Shown here: positions 35,346 to 46,290 of the stretch, piece by piece
Numbering within the stretch: the first letter of the stretch is position 1
Layout: the number at the start of each line of letters is the position of its first letter
Made by a program: the position numbers and the translations under genes
Assembly: GCF_003752415.1 (NCBI RefSeq)
Contig: NZ_RKHG01000001.1
Span: 2,976,001-3,040,000 of the forward strand
Direction of reading: 5' to 3'
DNA from: Luteococcus japonicus
GTDB lineage: Bacteria; Actinomycetota; Actinomycetes; Propionibacteriales; Propionibacteriaceae
DNA: 64,000 nt
Notes under the pieces: model-generated
Told to the model about the DNA's origin: nothing
Database searches by the model: none
The model's input: only the letters and a program-made list of their open reading frames with translations

Positions 35346-36359
35346 GTGTATCCCCCGATATCCCCCCACGATCACGGGATGCTGACGGTTGGCGACGGTC
35401 ACCAGGTCTACTGGGAGTCCTCCGGCAATCCCGACGGCATCCCTGCCCTGTACCTCCATGGCGGCCCCGGTGGCAGTCTGAAGCCCGGCTATCGACGCCA
35501 CTTCGACCCGGCCGCCTACCGCATCATCGGCCTGCAGCAGCGAGGCGCAGGCCGCAGCACTCCCAGCGCCGCGTCCCCCGCGCACCGCCCGGAGCACAAC
35601 ACCACCGAGCATCTCGTGCGGGACATCGAGGCCCTGCGCGCCCATCTGGGGATCGAGTCCTGGCTGCTCGCCGGCGTCTCCTGGGGTTCGACCCTCGCCC
35701 TGCAGTACGCCCTGGCGCACCCGGGCCGGGTGCGCGGCATCGTCCTGGTCTCCGTCACCACCACCAGCCCTGCCGAGGTGGACTGGATCACCGAGGGTGT
35801 CGGTGCCCTCTACCCCGAGGCCTTCCAGTCCCTCTGTGACGTGGTGATCACCCACAGCGGCTGGCGGCCGGGGCAGGGACGCCTCATCGATGCCGTGGCC
35901 GGCGTGATGACCGGCGATGACGCCGAGGCGCGGCTGGACTTGGCCCTGGCCTGGATGGCCTGGGAGGAGACCCACATCCAGATCGGGCTGCCGGTCGCCC
36001 AGTTGCGTCCCGTCGGTCTGTGCGAAGCGCCCATCGAGGAGCAGATCGCCTTCACCACCCTGGTCAGCCACTACTGGTCCCACCACGCGGGGCAGGCCTC
36101 CGGGTGGGTTCCAGACGGGGGGTTGGCGGCGCACCTCCAGGAGCTCCGGGGCCTGCCGATCTGCATGATCCACGGCCGGAGAGACGTTTCGGATCCGGTC
36201 AGTACCCCCTGGGCCGTCAAGCGAGAGCTCCCCGCGGCCCAACTGCACGTCGTCGAGTCCGAGGGGCATGGTGGGCCGCACATGATGGAACTGTGGTGCC
36301 GTGCGGCCGACAGCTTTGCCGTCACCGGGACCTTCGCCGCAGTCGGGGGCGGGGCATGA
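35346..36359 (+). CDS. pip: Proline iminopeptidase (alpha/beta hydrolase)
   Basis: A 337-residue S33-family peptidase that removes N-terminal proline from peptides. The oxyanion-hole motif 'LHGGPGGS' lies at 37-44, 'QQRGAGRSTPSA' follows, and nucleophile Ser112 is in 'GVSWGST'. The catalytic Asp is likely in 'GRRDVSDP' and the His in 'EGHGGPHM'. 'DQRGCGRS' of classic members is here 'QQRGAGRS'. Related hydrolases acting on other amides cannot be excluded. The stop overlaps the coaE start (ATGA). Confidence 0.85.
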   Translation: MYPPISPHDHGMLTVGDGHQVYWESSGNPDGIPALYLHGGPGGSLKPGYRRHFDPAAYRIIGLQQRGAGRSTPSAASPAHRPEHNTTEHLVRDIEALRAHLGIESWLLAGVSWGSTLALQYALAHPGRVRGIVLVSVTTTSPAEVDWITEGVGALYPEAFQSLCDVVITHSGWRPGQGRLIDAVAGVMTGDDAEARLDLALAWMAWEETHIQIGLPVAQLRPVGLCEAPIEEQIAFTTLVSHYWSHHAGQASGWVPDGGLAAHLQELRGLPICMIHGRRDVSDPVSTPWAVKRELPAAQLHVVESEGHGGPHMMELWCRAADSFAVTGTFAAVGGGA

Positions 36360-36979
36360 TCCGCGTCGGCCTGACCGGCGGGATCGCGTCCGGGAAGTCC
36401 GCCGTCGGTGAGCTGCTGCGGCAGCACGGGGCGCTGGTCATCGACTCGGACCAACTGGCCCGTGACGTCGTCGCCCCGGGAAGCGCGGGTCTGGCCGCCG
36501 TCATCGAGCGGTTCGGCGAGGGAATCCTGCTGCCCGACGGAGGCCTGGACCGAGCAGCCCTGGGGCGGCTCGTCTTCTCCGACGACGCGGCTCGGGCGGA
36601 GCTCAACGCGATCATCCACCCCCGGGTCCGGGCGGCCGCCACGACCCTCGAGGCCCAGGTGAGCGACCCCTACGCGATCGTGGTGCACATGATCCCGCTG
36701 CTGGTGGAGACGGGGCAGCAGGACTCCTTCGACGCGCTGGTGGTGGTGGACGTCGACGAGGACACCCAGCGGGCCCGGTTGATGGCGCGCAACGACCTCA
36801 CCGAGGACGAGGCCCAGGCACGTATCGACTCCCAGGCCTCGCGCACGGACCGGCTGCGCGTCGCGGACTTCGTGATCCGCAACGACGCCGGAATGGAGGA
36901 GCTGGCCGATCGCACCCATGCCGTCTGGCACGAACTCCTCAAGCGCCGCGGGCAGCAGGGCGACGGCTGCGGCTGCTGA
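36356..36979 (+). CDS. coaE: Dephospho-CoA kinase
   Basis: A 207-residue kinase for the last step of coenzyme A synthesis, phosphorylating the 3'-OH of dephospho-CoA. P-loop GGIASGKS is at 8-15, 'VIDSDQLARDVVAPG' follows, and the lid and CoA-binding regions include 'IIHPRVRAA' and 'IPLLVETG'. 'SQASRTDRLRVADFVIRNDA' is typical. The protein ends in an unusual Cys-Gly-Cys. ATG 36356 overlaps the iminopeptidase stop, so the longer in-frame reading is rejected. rpsA-coaE-uvrB order is common in actinobacteria, with pip inserted here. Confidence 0.94.
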   Translation: MIRVGLTGGIASGKSAVGELLRQHGALVIDSDQLARDVVAPGSAGLAAVIERFGEGILLPDGGLDRAALGRLVFSDDAARAELNAIIHPRVRAAATTLEAQVSDPYAIVVHMIPLLVETGQQDSFDALVVVDVDEDTQRARLMARNDLTEDEAQARIDSQASRTDRLRVADFVIRNDAGMEELADRTHAVWHELLKRRGQQGDGCGC

Positions 36980-37055
36980 GAGCACTGCTCAGCGAGTTCG
37001 GAGGAGAATCTCAGGCAGCCTGCTGACCGCCACGACACCGGCCGAGGCCGCCACC

Positions 37056-37508
37056 ATGTACTACGGCCAGGTGACCTCCAACACCGTGACGGTTCGAACC
37101 GCCCCCAGCGCTCGCGTCGCGAAGGACAGCCACTTCGGCAAGGAGAAGATCATGCTGGTCTGCAAGGTGCGCGGTGAGTCCGTGCGCGGCAATGACATCT
37201 GGTACAAGGTCCCCATCCAGGGGGTGGGCTTCGTCTCCGCCCGCTATGTGCGCAATGTCGGCAACGCGCCGCGGTGGTGCACCGGTAACCGGGTGCCCGT
37301 GAAGGCCCTCGTCAACATCCCCATCCGCAAGGCCCCGCTGACGGCCGCCGCCCAGGTGCGCACCGTTCGCAAGGGCAGCACGATCACCGCGGTCTGCGCC
37401 GTGCCCTCCCAACAGAAGAATGGTCCGCAGTGGTACTACCTGACAGACGGCCGCTGGATCTCCTCCAAGCACCTCCGCCAGAACATGCCCACCTCGCCCT
37501 GCAGCTGA
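37056..37508 (+). CDS. SH3-like domain protein with damaged N-terminus
   Basis: Two bacterial SH3-like domains are seen, at about residues 2-70 ('[15 protein letters not shown]' to '[12 protein letters not shown]') and 80-145 ('VPIRKAPL'-like text to '[15 protein letters not shown]'), with two Cys each region. Such domains bind the cell wall in secreted proteins. In frame before ATG 37056 the codons read 'GSLLTATTPAEAAT', the end of a signal peptide with an Ala-x-Ala site, and GGAGGAG lies at about 37001-37007. Yet no ATG, GTG or TTG in frame supplies the first half of the signal. The gene has probably lost its start; only an unexported product could be made. Confidence 0.6.
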   Translation: MYYGQVTSNTVTVRTAPSARVAKDSHFGKEKIMLVCKVRGESVRGNDIWYKVPIQGVGFVSARYVRNVGNAPRWCTGNRVPVKALVNIPIRKAPLTAAAQVRTVRKGSTITAVCAVPSQQKNGPQWYYLTDGRWISSKHLRQNMPTSPCS

Positions 37509-37538
37509 TCGGCCGGCGGTTTTGTCGGAGCCTCCTTG

Positions 37539-37544
37539 TAGCCT
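37539..37544 (+). promoter_or_regulatory. -10 box (TAGCCT) for leaderless uvrB
   Basis: TAGCCT ends seven bases before ATG 37552. No SOS-type CGAAC-N4-GTTCG box was seen near it. Confidence 0.6.
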
Positions 37545-37551
37545 TCAAGGC

Positions 37552-39642
37552 ATGCGAGCAGTCGACGAGATCCAGCGCGTGGTGGCCCCCTTCACAATGC
37601 AGGCGGGCTTCGAGCCATCAGGGGACCAGCCCAAGGCCATCGACGAGTTGGAGCGGCGCATCCGCGCCGGTGAGCAGGACGTCGTGCTGCTGGGTGCCAC
37701 CGGCACCGGCAAGACCGCCACCATCGGGTGGCTCACGGAGAGGCTGCAGCGGCCCGTGCTGGTGATGCAGCCGAACAAGACCCTGGCGGCGCAGTATGCC
37801 AACGAGCTGCGGCAGTTCTTCCCGGACAATGCGGTGGAGTACTTCGTCAGCTACTACGACTACTACCAGCCAGAGGCCTATGTGCCGCAGACAGACACCT
37901 ACATCGAGAAGGACTCCAGCCTGAACGAGGAGGTGGAGCGTCTGCGGCACTCCACCACGGCCTCCCTGCTGACCCGCCGCGACGTGATCGTGGTGGCCAC
38001 CGTGAGCGCCATCTACGGTCTTGGTACGCCCGAGGAGTACGTGGACCGGATGGTCCGGCTCAAGGTCGGCGAGGAGTACGAGCGGGAGGCCCTGCTGCGG
38101 CGGCTGGTGGAGATCCAGTACGCCCGCAATGACCTGGCGGGAACTCGCGGCACCTTCCGGGTGCGTGGCGACACGCTCGAGGTCTTCCCGATGTACGAGG
38201 AGAATGCGGTCCGCATCGAGTTCTTCGGCGACGAGGTGGAGGCACTGTCCACCATGCACCCGCTGACCGGTGAGGTGCTGACCACCGACGAGGAGATGTA
38301 CATCTTCCCGGCCACGCACTACGTCGCCGGCCCCGAACGGATGGAGCGGGCCATCGTCGGGATCGAGAAGGAACTCGAGGAGAGGCTCGACGAGCTGCAC
38401 AAGCAGAACAAGTTGCTGGAGGAGCAGCGGCTTCGGATGCGCACCAACTACGACATCGAGATGATGCGCCAGATCGGCACCTGCTCGGGCATCGAGAACT
38501 ACTCACGGCACATGGACGGCCGACAGGCGGGGGACCCCGCGCACACCCTGCTGGACTTCTTCCCCTCGGACTTCCTGCTGGTGATCGACGAGTCACACGT
38601 CACAGTCCCGCAGATCGGCGGCATGTACGAAGGAGACGCCAGCCGCAAGCGGACCCTGGTGGAGCACGGCTTCCGGCTGCCCAGTGCCATGGACAACCGC
38701 CCGCTGCGCTTCGAGGAGTTCGTCGAGCGGATCGGGCAGACCGTCTACCTGTCCGCCACCCCCGGAAACTACGAGATGGCCCGTGCCGACGGCTTCGTCG
38801 AGCAGATCATCCGCCCCACCGGCCTGGTTGACCCGGAGATCGTCGTGAAGCCCACCAAGGGGCAGATCGACGACCTGCTGGGCGAGATCCGCACCCGGGC
38901 GGACAAGAACGAGCGCATCCTGGTCACCACCCTGACCAAGAAGATGGCCGAGGACCTGACCGACTACCTGATGGAGAACGGGGTGCGTACCCGCTACCTG
39001 CACTCCGAGGTGGACACCCTGCGACGGGTGGAGCTGCTGCGGGAGCTGCGGATGGGTGAGTACGACGTGCTGGTGGGCATCAACCTGCTGCGTGAGGGCC
39101 TCGACCTGCCCGAGGTGAGCCTGGTGGCCATCCTGGACGCCGACAAGGAGGGCTTCCTGCGCTCGGACCGCTCCCTGATCCAGACCATCGGCCGTGCCGC
39201 CCGCAATGTGGACGGTCAGGTGCACATGTATGCGGACAGGATCACGCCCAGCATGGAGCGTGCCATCGACGAGACGAATCGTCGCCGCGCCATCCAGGTC
39301 GCCTACAACACCGAGCACGGCATCGACCCGCAGCCGCTGCGCAAGAAGATCGCCGACATCACCGACATGTTGAACCGGGAGGATGCGGACACCGCCGCGT
39401 TGGTGGAGAAGGCCCAGCCGAGGGGGCGCAAGCCCTCGCAGCCGGTGCCGCAGCTGGGGGAGAAGCGGGCCCTCGACACGTCGAACATGGCCGTCAGTGA
39501 GCTGGCGGACCTGGTGCAGGAGCTCACCGAACAGATGCACACGGCGGCCAAGGAGCTGCAGTTCGAGCTCGCGGCCCGGCTGCGCGACGAGGTGGGTGAC
39601 CTCAAGAAGGAGCTCCGCAGCATGATCGAGGCGAACAAGTAG
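37552..39642 (+). CDS. uvrB: Excinuclease ABC subunit B
   Basis: A 696-residue helicase-like damage verifier of nucleotide excision repair. Walker A is 'GATGTGKT' near residue 44-51, the beta-hairpin that probes DNA is in '[25 protein letters not shown]', 'VIDESH' is the Walker B box, and 'QTIGRAARN' is motif VI. The C-terminal UVR motif ('[32 protein letters not shown]') binds UvrC. The upstream in-frame ATG at 37522 precedes the predicted transcript start; ATG 37552 is chosen. Confidence 0.97.
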   Translation: MRAVDEIQRVVAPFTMQAGFEPSGDQPKAIDELERRIRAGEQDVVLLGATGTGKTATIGWLTERLQRPVLVMQPNKTLAAQYANELRQFFPDNAVEYFVSYYDYYQPEAYVPQTDTYIEKDSSLNEEVERLRHSTTASLLTRRDVIVVATVSAIYGLGTPEEYVDRMVRLKVGEEYEREALLRRLVEIQYARNDLAGTRGTFRVRGDTLEVFPMYEENAVRIEFFGDEVEALSTMHPLTGEVLTTDEEMYIFPATHYVAGPERMERAIVGIEKELEERLDELHKQNKLLEEQRLRMRTNYDIEMMRQIGTCSGIENYSRHMDGRQAGDPAHTLLDFFPSDFLLVIDESHVTVPQIGGMYEGDASRKRTLVEHGFRLPSAMDNRPLRFEEFVERIGQTVYLSATPGNYEMARADGFVEQIIRPTGLVDPEIVVKPTKGQIDDLLGEIRTRADKNERILVTTLTKKMAEDLTDYLMENGVRTRYLHSEVDTLRRVELLRELRMGEYDVLVGINLLREGLDLPEVSLVAILDADKEGFLRSDRSLIQTIGRAARNVDGQVHMYADRITPSMERAIDETNRRRAIQVAYNTEHGIDPQPLRKKIADITDMLNREDADTAALVEKAQPRGRKPSQPVPQLGEKRALDTSNMAVSELADLVQELTEQMHTAAKELQFELAARLRDEVGDLKKELRSMIEANK

Positions 39643-39646
39643 CAGC

Positions 39647-39684
39647 CGAGCGCCCCACCACCCGGAGGGGTGATGGGGCGCTCG
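39647..39684. terminator. Bidirectional terminator between uvrB and terC gene
   Basis: Two 17-base arms (39647-39663 and 39668-39684) with a single mismatch and loop GGAG. It lies between the convergent uvrB and TerC genes and can serve both. Confidence 0.8.
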
Positions 39685-39704
39685 GGGGTCCTGACCGGCG
39701 GGGC

Positions 39705-40682
39705 TCAGTGCATCTCGGCGAGTTCCTCGTCGGACATGTTGCGGGTCTTCATGAGGCTGGCGACGGTCGTGACGACGAGGGTGACGACGATCACGCCGAG
39801 GCTCATCTCGATGCCGATCTCCGCCCAGTCGCCCACCAGGTGGTAGTGGTGCGCCGCGTGCAGCACGAGCTTCACACCGATGAAGCCCAGGATGATGGAC
39901 AGGCCGATCGGCAGGTAGACCAGCTTGTTCAGCAGGCCGCCGATCAGGAAGTAGAGCTGGCGCAGGCCCATCAGCGCGAAGGCATTCGCGGTGAAGACCA
40001 GGTAGGGCTCCTGGGTGAGGCCGTAGATGGCGGGGATGGAGTCCAGGGCGAAGAGCACGTCGGTGGAACCCAGGGCGACGATCACCAGGAACATCGGGGT
40101 GAAGAAGCGCTTGCCGTTGATCTTGACGGCGCTCTTGGTGCCCTGCCAGTCCTCGGTGAAGGGCAGCGTGCGCTTCACCCAACGGATCATCAGGTTCTCG
40201 GTTGCCTCGTCGTCGTGGTCCTTCTCGAAGTAGTCCTTGACCAGGTCGATCGCGGTGTACAGGAGGTACGCGCCGAAGATGAAGAAGACCCAGGCCGCGG
40301 CCTCGATCATGCTCTTGCCCAGCGCAATGAAGATCCCGCGGAAGACCAGGGCCAGGATGATGCCCACCAGCAGCGCGTACTGCTGCAGCTGACGGGGGAC
40401 CTTCATCTTCGCCATGATGATGATGAAGATGAACAGGTTGTCCAGGCTGAGGCTGTACTCGGTGAGCCAGCCGGCGAAGAACTCCTTGCCGTACTGGGGC
40501 CCGGAGAAATAGGTCACGCCGATGCCGAAGAGGATGGCCAGGCCGACGAAGGCACCGACGAAGATGCCGCACTCCTTCATCGAGGGCTCGTGCGGCTTGC
40601 GGCCGATCACGAAGACATCGAAGAGCAGGACGGCTGCCATCACGCCGATCGTGATGAGCCAGGTGTAGAGATGGATGTTCAT
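39705..40682 (-). CDS. TerC family membrane protein, probable Mn2+ exporter
   Basis: A 325-residue membrane protein with about nine helices. The two TerC motifs with metal-binding acids are 'EYSLSLDNLFIFIIIM' and 'ALGSTDVLFALDSIPAIYGLT'. TerC/Alx-type proteins move manganese out or across the membrane, sometimes to feed exported metalloproteins. The manganese riboswitch directly upstream strongly supports a manganese role. ATG 40682 follows AAAGG; upstream in-frame codons lie inside the riboswitch. Confidence 0.9.
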   Translation of the reverse strand: MNIHLYTWLITIGVMAAVLLFDVFVIGRKPHEPSMKECGIFVGAFVGLAILFGIGVTYFSGPQYGKEFFAGWLTEYSLSLDNLFIFIIIMAKMKVPRQLQQYALLVGIILALVFRGIFIALGKSMIEAAAWVFFIFGAYLLYTAIDLVKDYFEKDHDDEATENLMIRWVKRTLPFTEDWQGTKSAVKINGKRFFTPMFLVIVALGSTDVLFALDSIPAIYGLTQEPYLVFTANAFALMGLRQLYFLIGGLLNKLVYLPIGLSIILGFIGVKLVLHAAHHYHLVGDWAEIGIEMSLGVIVVTLVVTTVASLMKTRNMSDEELAEMH

Positions 40683-40703
40683 CCAGGACCTTTCGAGAGG
40701 GTC

Positions 40704-40837
40704 AGGGGAGTGCTGGAGGTCTCGTCCGCCACCCGTCCATGGGACAGGATGACCGCGGGCCGGACGCCGTGCTGGTGGCATCGTGATGACGACCCTGCTG
40801 CGTGGGATTACTCCCCTCCGGGGGAAATCCTCCCACG
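40704..40837 (-). promoter_or_regulatory. yybP-ykoY manganese riboswitch
   Basis: Reading the minus strand, the 5' signature GGAGGGGAGTA (40819 downward), GTCGTCA, CCGGCCC and the 3' signature GACGAGACCTCC (to 40715) appear in the order of the yybP-ykoY aptamer; GGAGG and CCTCC close stem P1. Downstream, ACTCCCCT (40711-40704) is the exact complement of AGGGGAGT in the aptamer (40817-40810). This gives an alternative pairing and thus a likely expression platform. Upstream CGTGGGA (40837-40831) can pair with TCCCACG (40807-40801). A small hairpin covers the AAAGG ribosome site. Confidence 0.85.
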
Positions 40838-40878
40838 GATCACGGCTCGGCCCAATTCAGCATCCAGAACCGATGCGG

Positions 40879-41505
40879 TCACCAGCCGCGTTGGCGCCAT
40901 ACGTCGAGGTGGGGGCGCTCGGCCCCCAGGGTGGTGGGCTCGCCGTGTCCCGGCCACACCACCGTGTCGTCGTCGAAGACCTCGAAGAGCTGGGTGATGA
41001 CCCCGTCGAGCAGGCTGGAGAAGTCCTCCGGCGTGCCGGTCTTGCCGACGCCGCCGGGAAAGAGCGAATCTCCCGTGAAGAGCTGCACCGGGGCATTCTG
41101 CGGGCGCAGCACCAGGGTGATGGAACCCGCGGTGTGCCCCACCAGACCGATGACGCCGATCCGGTGCTTGCCCAGCTGCACCCCGTCCCCGGTCCACAGT
41201 GGCTCGCTGGCAATGCCGGTCCGGCGCTCGATGTCGTCGCAGTCCGGGCGGCCGGCCAGGGTGCGAGCACCCGTGAGCCGGGCCGTCGCGAGGAGTGCGC
41301 CGACGTGGTCATGGTGCCGGTGTGTGGTGACGATCGTCTCGACGGTGAAACCGTCGACCAATCGGGCCAGGGTCTCTGGTTCTGCGGCGGCATCGACCAA
41401 CAGGGCTCGGCCGGCGCCGTCGTCGAGCAGATAGGCATTGTTGCCCATGCCGCCCACCACCACGCGGGTCAGGGTGAGTCCGTCGTCGAAGGTCGTCGTC
41501 TGCAT
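40879..41505 (-). CDS. MBL-fold hydrolase (glyoxalase II-like)
   Basis: A 208-residue metallo-beta-lactamase fold protein. The metal motif H-x-H-x-D-H is seen as His62, His64, Asp66 and His67 in '[13 protein letters not shown]'. Further ligands are His in 'LVGHTAGS' and Asp in '[13 protein letters not shown]', with '[11 protein letters not shown]' at the end. The length and motifs fit glyoxalase II-like thioester hydrolases; in actinobacteria the thiol is likely mycothiol rather than glutathione. ATG 41505 has AGGAG upstream and shares a base with the stop of the preceding gene. Confidence 0.87.
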   Translation of the reverse strand: MQTTTFDDGLTLTRVVVGGMGNNAYLLDDGAGRALLVDAAAEPETLARLVDGFTVETIVTTHRHHDHVGALLATARLTGARTLAGRPDCDDIERRTGIASEPLWTGDGVQLGKHRIGVIGLVGHTAGSITLVLRPQNAPVQLFTGDSLFPGGVGKTGTPEDFSSLLDGVITQLFEVFDDDTVVWPGHGEPTTLGAERPHLDVWRQRGW

Positions 41506-42257
41506 CACAACTCCTGTATGCCGAGTCTCTCCGCGCCGCCCACCAGCTCGGGGCCGCCGCGGCCGGTCAACCAGCCCAACAGGCCGGCATCTGTTCCATG
41601 GACGTCCACCGGTACCTCGTGCTCGGGGGCAGGGCGGCCCACGGTGGCCTGCAGACCGGAGCTGCTGAGGATTCGCAGGGGTGGCAGATCTGTCCGTTGT
41701 CCGAGCCGGGAACAGTTCCACTCCAGCAGCCACCGGGCAATGTCCGCCTCCACGTCCGTGGCGCTGAATCCGTGGTCGAGGTCGATGCGGTGCAGCACCA
41801 CCTCGTTGAGCCGGGCCACCATCAGGTGGTGCACCGGCATGGCGAGCCCCGGCAGTACCTGGACCTCCTCCGTGCTGCCGGACTCCTGCAGGTAGCTGAA
41901 GGTGTCGTTCAATTGCCCGGCCGAGGTGTCCAGGTCTATCTGGAGGTCCAGTGCGCCCCGCCGCGAGCCGGCCTCCAGGTCTCGTCGTCGTTGCCGGGAG
42001 TCCGGGTACATCAGGCTGGGGGTGTGGGTCAGCAGGCCATGCACCACGCGGCGGATGCCGTCGGCATTGCGCGCAATGTGGGTGGCGACGTGGGCTCGCG
42101 TCCAGCCCGGCAACCGGCTGGGCTGCTGCCAGTCCTCGTCGCTGATGGAGATCGTGTCGCCCAGCAGTCCCTGGGTGGCCTCCAGCTTGCGGCGGCGAAG
42201 ATGAGCCACCGACGCGCTGACCGGCAGGGAAACCGGCTCCTGCTCTTCTGGGCTCAT
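41505..42257 (-). CDS. Maleylpyruvate isomerase family (mycothiol-dependent, DinB-like fold) protein
   Basis: A 250-residue protein. The N-terminal four-helix metal-binding domain has His56 and His60 in '[17 protein letters not shown]' and a later His in '[11 protein letters not shown]', the pattern of mycothiol-dependent maleylpyruvate isomerase enzymes. A C-terminal SCP2-like part follows ('LLGWLTGRG'). Overlap with the MBL hydrolase gene (TGATG) suggests a joint role in thiol-linked detoxification, which is an inference. ATG 42257 follows a TAGGTT box by six bases, so it is probably leaderless. Confidence 0.83.
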   Translation of the reverse strand: MSPEEQEPVSLPVSASVAHLRRRKLEATQGLLGDTISISDEDWQQPSRLPGWTRAHVATHIARNADGIRRVVHGLLTHTPSLMYPDSRQRRRDLEAGSRRGALDLQIDLDTSAGQLNDTFSYLQESGSTEEVQVLPGLAMPVHHLMVARLNEVVLHRIDLDHGFSATDVEADIARWLLEWNCSRLGQRTDLPPLRILSSSGLQATVGRPAPEHEVPVDVHGTDAGLLGWLTGRGGPELVGGAERLGIQEL

Positions 42258-42263
42258 GGCTCC

Positions 42264-42269
42264 AACCTA
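42264..42269 (-). promoter_or_regulatory. -10 box (TAGGTT) for leaderless maleylpyruvate isomerase-like gene
   Basis: Minus-strand TAGGTT ends six bases before ATG 42257. TGGTCA lies 17 bases upstream as a possible -35. Confidence 0.6.
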
Positions 42270-42346
42270 ACCAAGACGGAGTGCCTTGACCACCGGTGCG
42301 GACTGCTCGTGCGACGCAACGTTGAACTTCTGTCAGTGGGGCCATC

Positions 42347-42352
42347 TACTCT
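42347..42352 (+). promoter_or_regulatory. -10 box (TACTCT) for leaderless uvrA
   Basis: TACTCT ends seven bases before GTG 42360. Confidence 0.6.
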
Positions 42353-42359
42353 TGACGAC

Positions 42360-45329
<2,970 letters not shown>

Positions 45330-45341
45330 CCGTGGGTGCGC

Positions 45342-45740
45342 TCAGGCGCTGACGTTGACGGTGTCGCCGTCGAGCTTGGCGGTGGCCGGTCCGAGGCCTG
45401 CCGTCGCGGGGCCACTCAGCCGGGCACCGTCGGCGGCGCTGAACCGGGAGTTGTGGCAGGTGCAGACGATCTCCGCCTTCTCCACCTTGCTGACCTTGCA
45501 GCCGGCGTGCGGGCACAGCCGGGTGTAGGCCTTGTACTCGCCGGCCTTCGGCTGGGCCACCACGAAGTTGCTCTCCTCGATGATGGCTGCGCCGCCCACG
45601 GGCACGTCGGCGGCCTTGATGGAGGCGGGGCCGGTCTTGACCTCCTCCGGCTTCGAGCATCCGGTCACCGCACCGGTGGTGGCTGCGGCTCCGGCGGCCA
45701 GGCCGGCGGTCTTGAGGACGTCACGACGGGTGGGACTCAT
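45342..45740 (-). CDS. Rieske 2Fe-2S Tat lipoprotein (copy 1)
   Basis: A 132-residue exported iron-sulfur protein. The twin-arginine motif 'SPTRRDVLK' starts it, '[17 protein letters not shown]' is the signal with lipobox Cys28. The Rieske cluster ligands are Cys76, His78, Cys93 and His96 ('CPHAGC' and 'CTCH'), with Cys81 and Cys95 placed for the stabilising disulfide. Such small arsenite-oxidase-type Rieske proteins carry electrons, but no partner enzyme is seen here. AGGAG precedes ATG 45740. It converges on uvrA with 12 bases between stops. Confidence 0.88.
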   Translation of the reverse strand: MSPTRRDVLKTAGLAAGAAATTGAVTGCSKPEEVKTGPASIKAADVPVGGAAIIEESNFVVAQPKAGEYKAYTRLCPHAGCKVSKVEKAEIVCTCHNSRFSAADGARLSGPATAGLGPATAKLDGDTVNVSA

Positions 45741-45774
45741 GGGGCACTCCTGGGAGATCGACTTGTTCTGCCCC

Positions 45775-45780
45775 AAGCTA
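45775..45780 (-). promoter_or_regulatory. -10 box (TAGCTT) of Rieske copy 1
   Basis: Minus-strand TAGCTT lies between the two Rieske genes, 34 bases before ATG 45740, so copy 1 may have its own promoter. Confidence 0.4.
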
Positions 45781-45785
45781 CCCCG

Positions 45786-46187
45786 TCAGGCGTCGGCGAC
45801 GGTGATGGTGTCCCCGGCCAGCGTGGCCTTCGCTGCGGTCAGGCCGGTCTCGGCCGGGCCGCTCAGCCGAGCCCCGTCGGCCGCGGAGAAGCGGGCATCG
45901 TGGCAGGTGCAGACGATCTCGGCCTTCTCCACCTTGTCCACCTTGCATCCGGCGTGTGGGCACATCCGGCTGAAGGCCTTGTACTGGCCCGGCTCTGGCT
46001 GCGCGACGACGTAGTTCGAGTCCTGCAGCACAGTGGCACTGCCCACGGGGACATCGGCGGCCTTGATCGAGGCCGGGCCGGCCTTGATCTCCTCGGGGGA
46101 GGAACAGCCGGTCACGGCGCCGGTGGTGGCTGCGGCTCCGGCGGCCAGACCAGCGGTCTTGAGGACATCTCGGCGGGAAGGGCTCAT
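45786..46187 (-). CDS. Rieske 2Fe-2S Tat lipoprotein (copy 2)
   Basis: A 133-residue paralogue of the next gene downstream, about 77 percent identical by hand count. Tat motif 'SPSRRDVLK', lipobox Cys28, and the cluster ligands Cys76, His78, Cys93 and His96 are all kept. Differences gather at 52-60, 65-74 and the C-terminus, as expected for two working copies that have begun to differ in surface and partner contacts. TGGAG precedes ATG 46187. It is divergent from uvrC. Confidence 0.88.
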   Translation of the reverse strand: MSPSRRDVLKTAGLAAGAAATTGAVTGCSSPEEIKAGPASIKAADVPVGSATVLQDSNYVVAQPEPGQYKAFSRMCPHAGCKVDKVEKAEIVCTCHDARFSAADGARLSGPAETGLTAAKATLAGDTITVADA

Positions 46188-46222
46188 GGGGTGCTCCAGT
46201 GCTCGACGGATCTGGTCCCGCC

Positions 46223-46228
46223 AACCTA
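46223..46228 (-). promoter_or_regulatory. -10 box (TAGGTT) of Rieske copy 2
   Basis: Minus-strand TAGGTT lies 35 bases before ATG 46187, leaving a short leader with a ribosome site. Confidence 0.45.
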
Positions 46229-46277
46229 GCCGAGCGGTTCCCCGCGTGATCCAGCAGGTCCTGTCGGTGGCGGCTCC

Positions 46278-46283
46278 TACACT
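46278..46283 (+). promoter_or_regulatory. -10 box (TACACT) for leaderless uvrC
   Basis: TACACT ends seven bases before ATG 46291. Confidence 0.6.
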
Positions 46284-46290
46284 TGCCCGC

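Noticed and set aside
41598-42359. In-frame upstream extension of uvrA
   Set aside because: It runs antisense through the maleylpyruvate isomerase-like gene and would add 254 residues with no UvrA similarity; GTG 42360 fits the family start and a -10 box.
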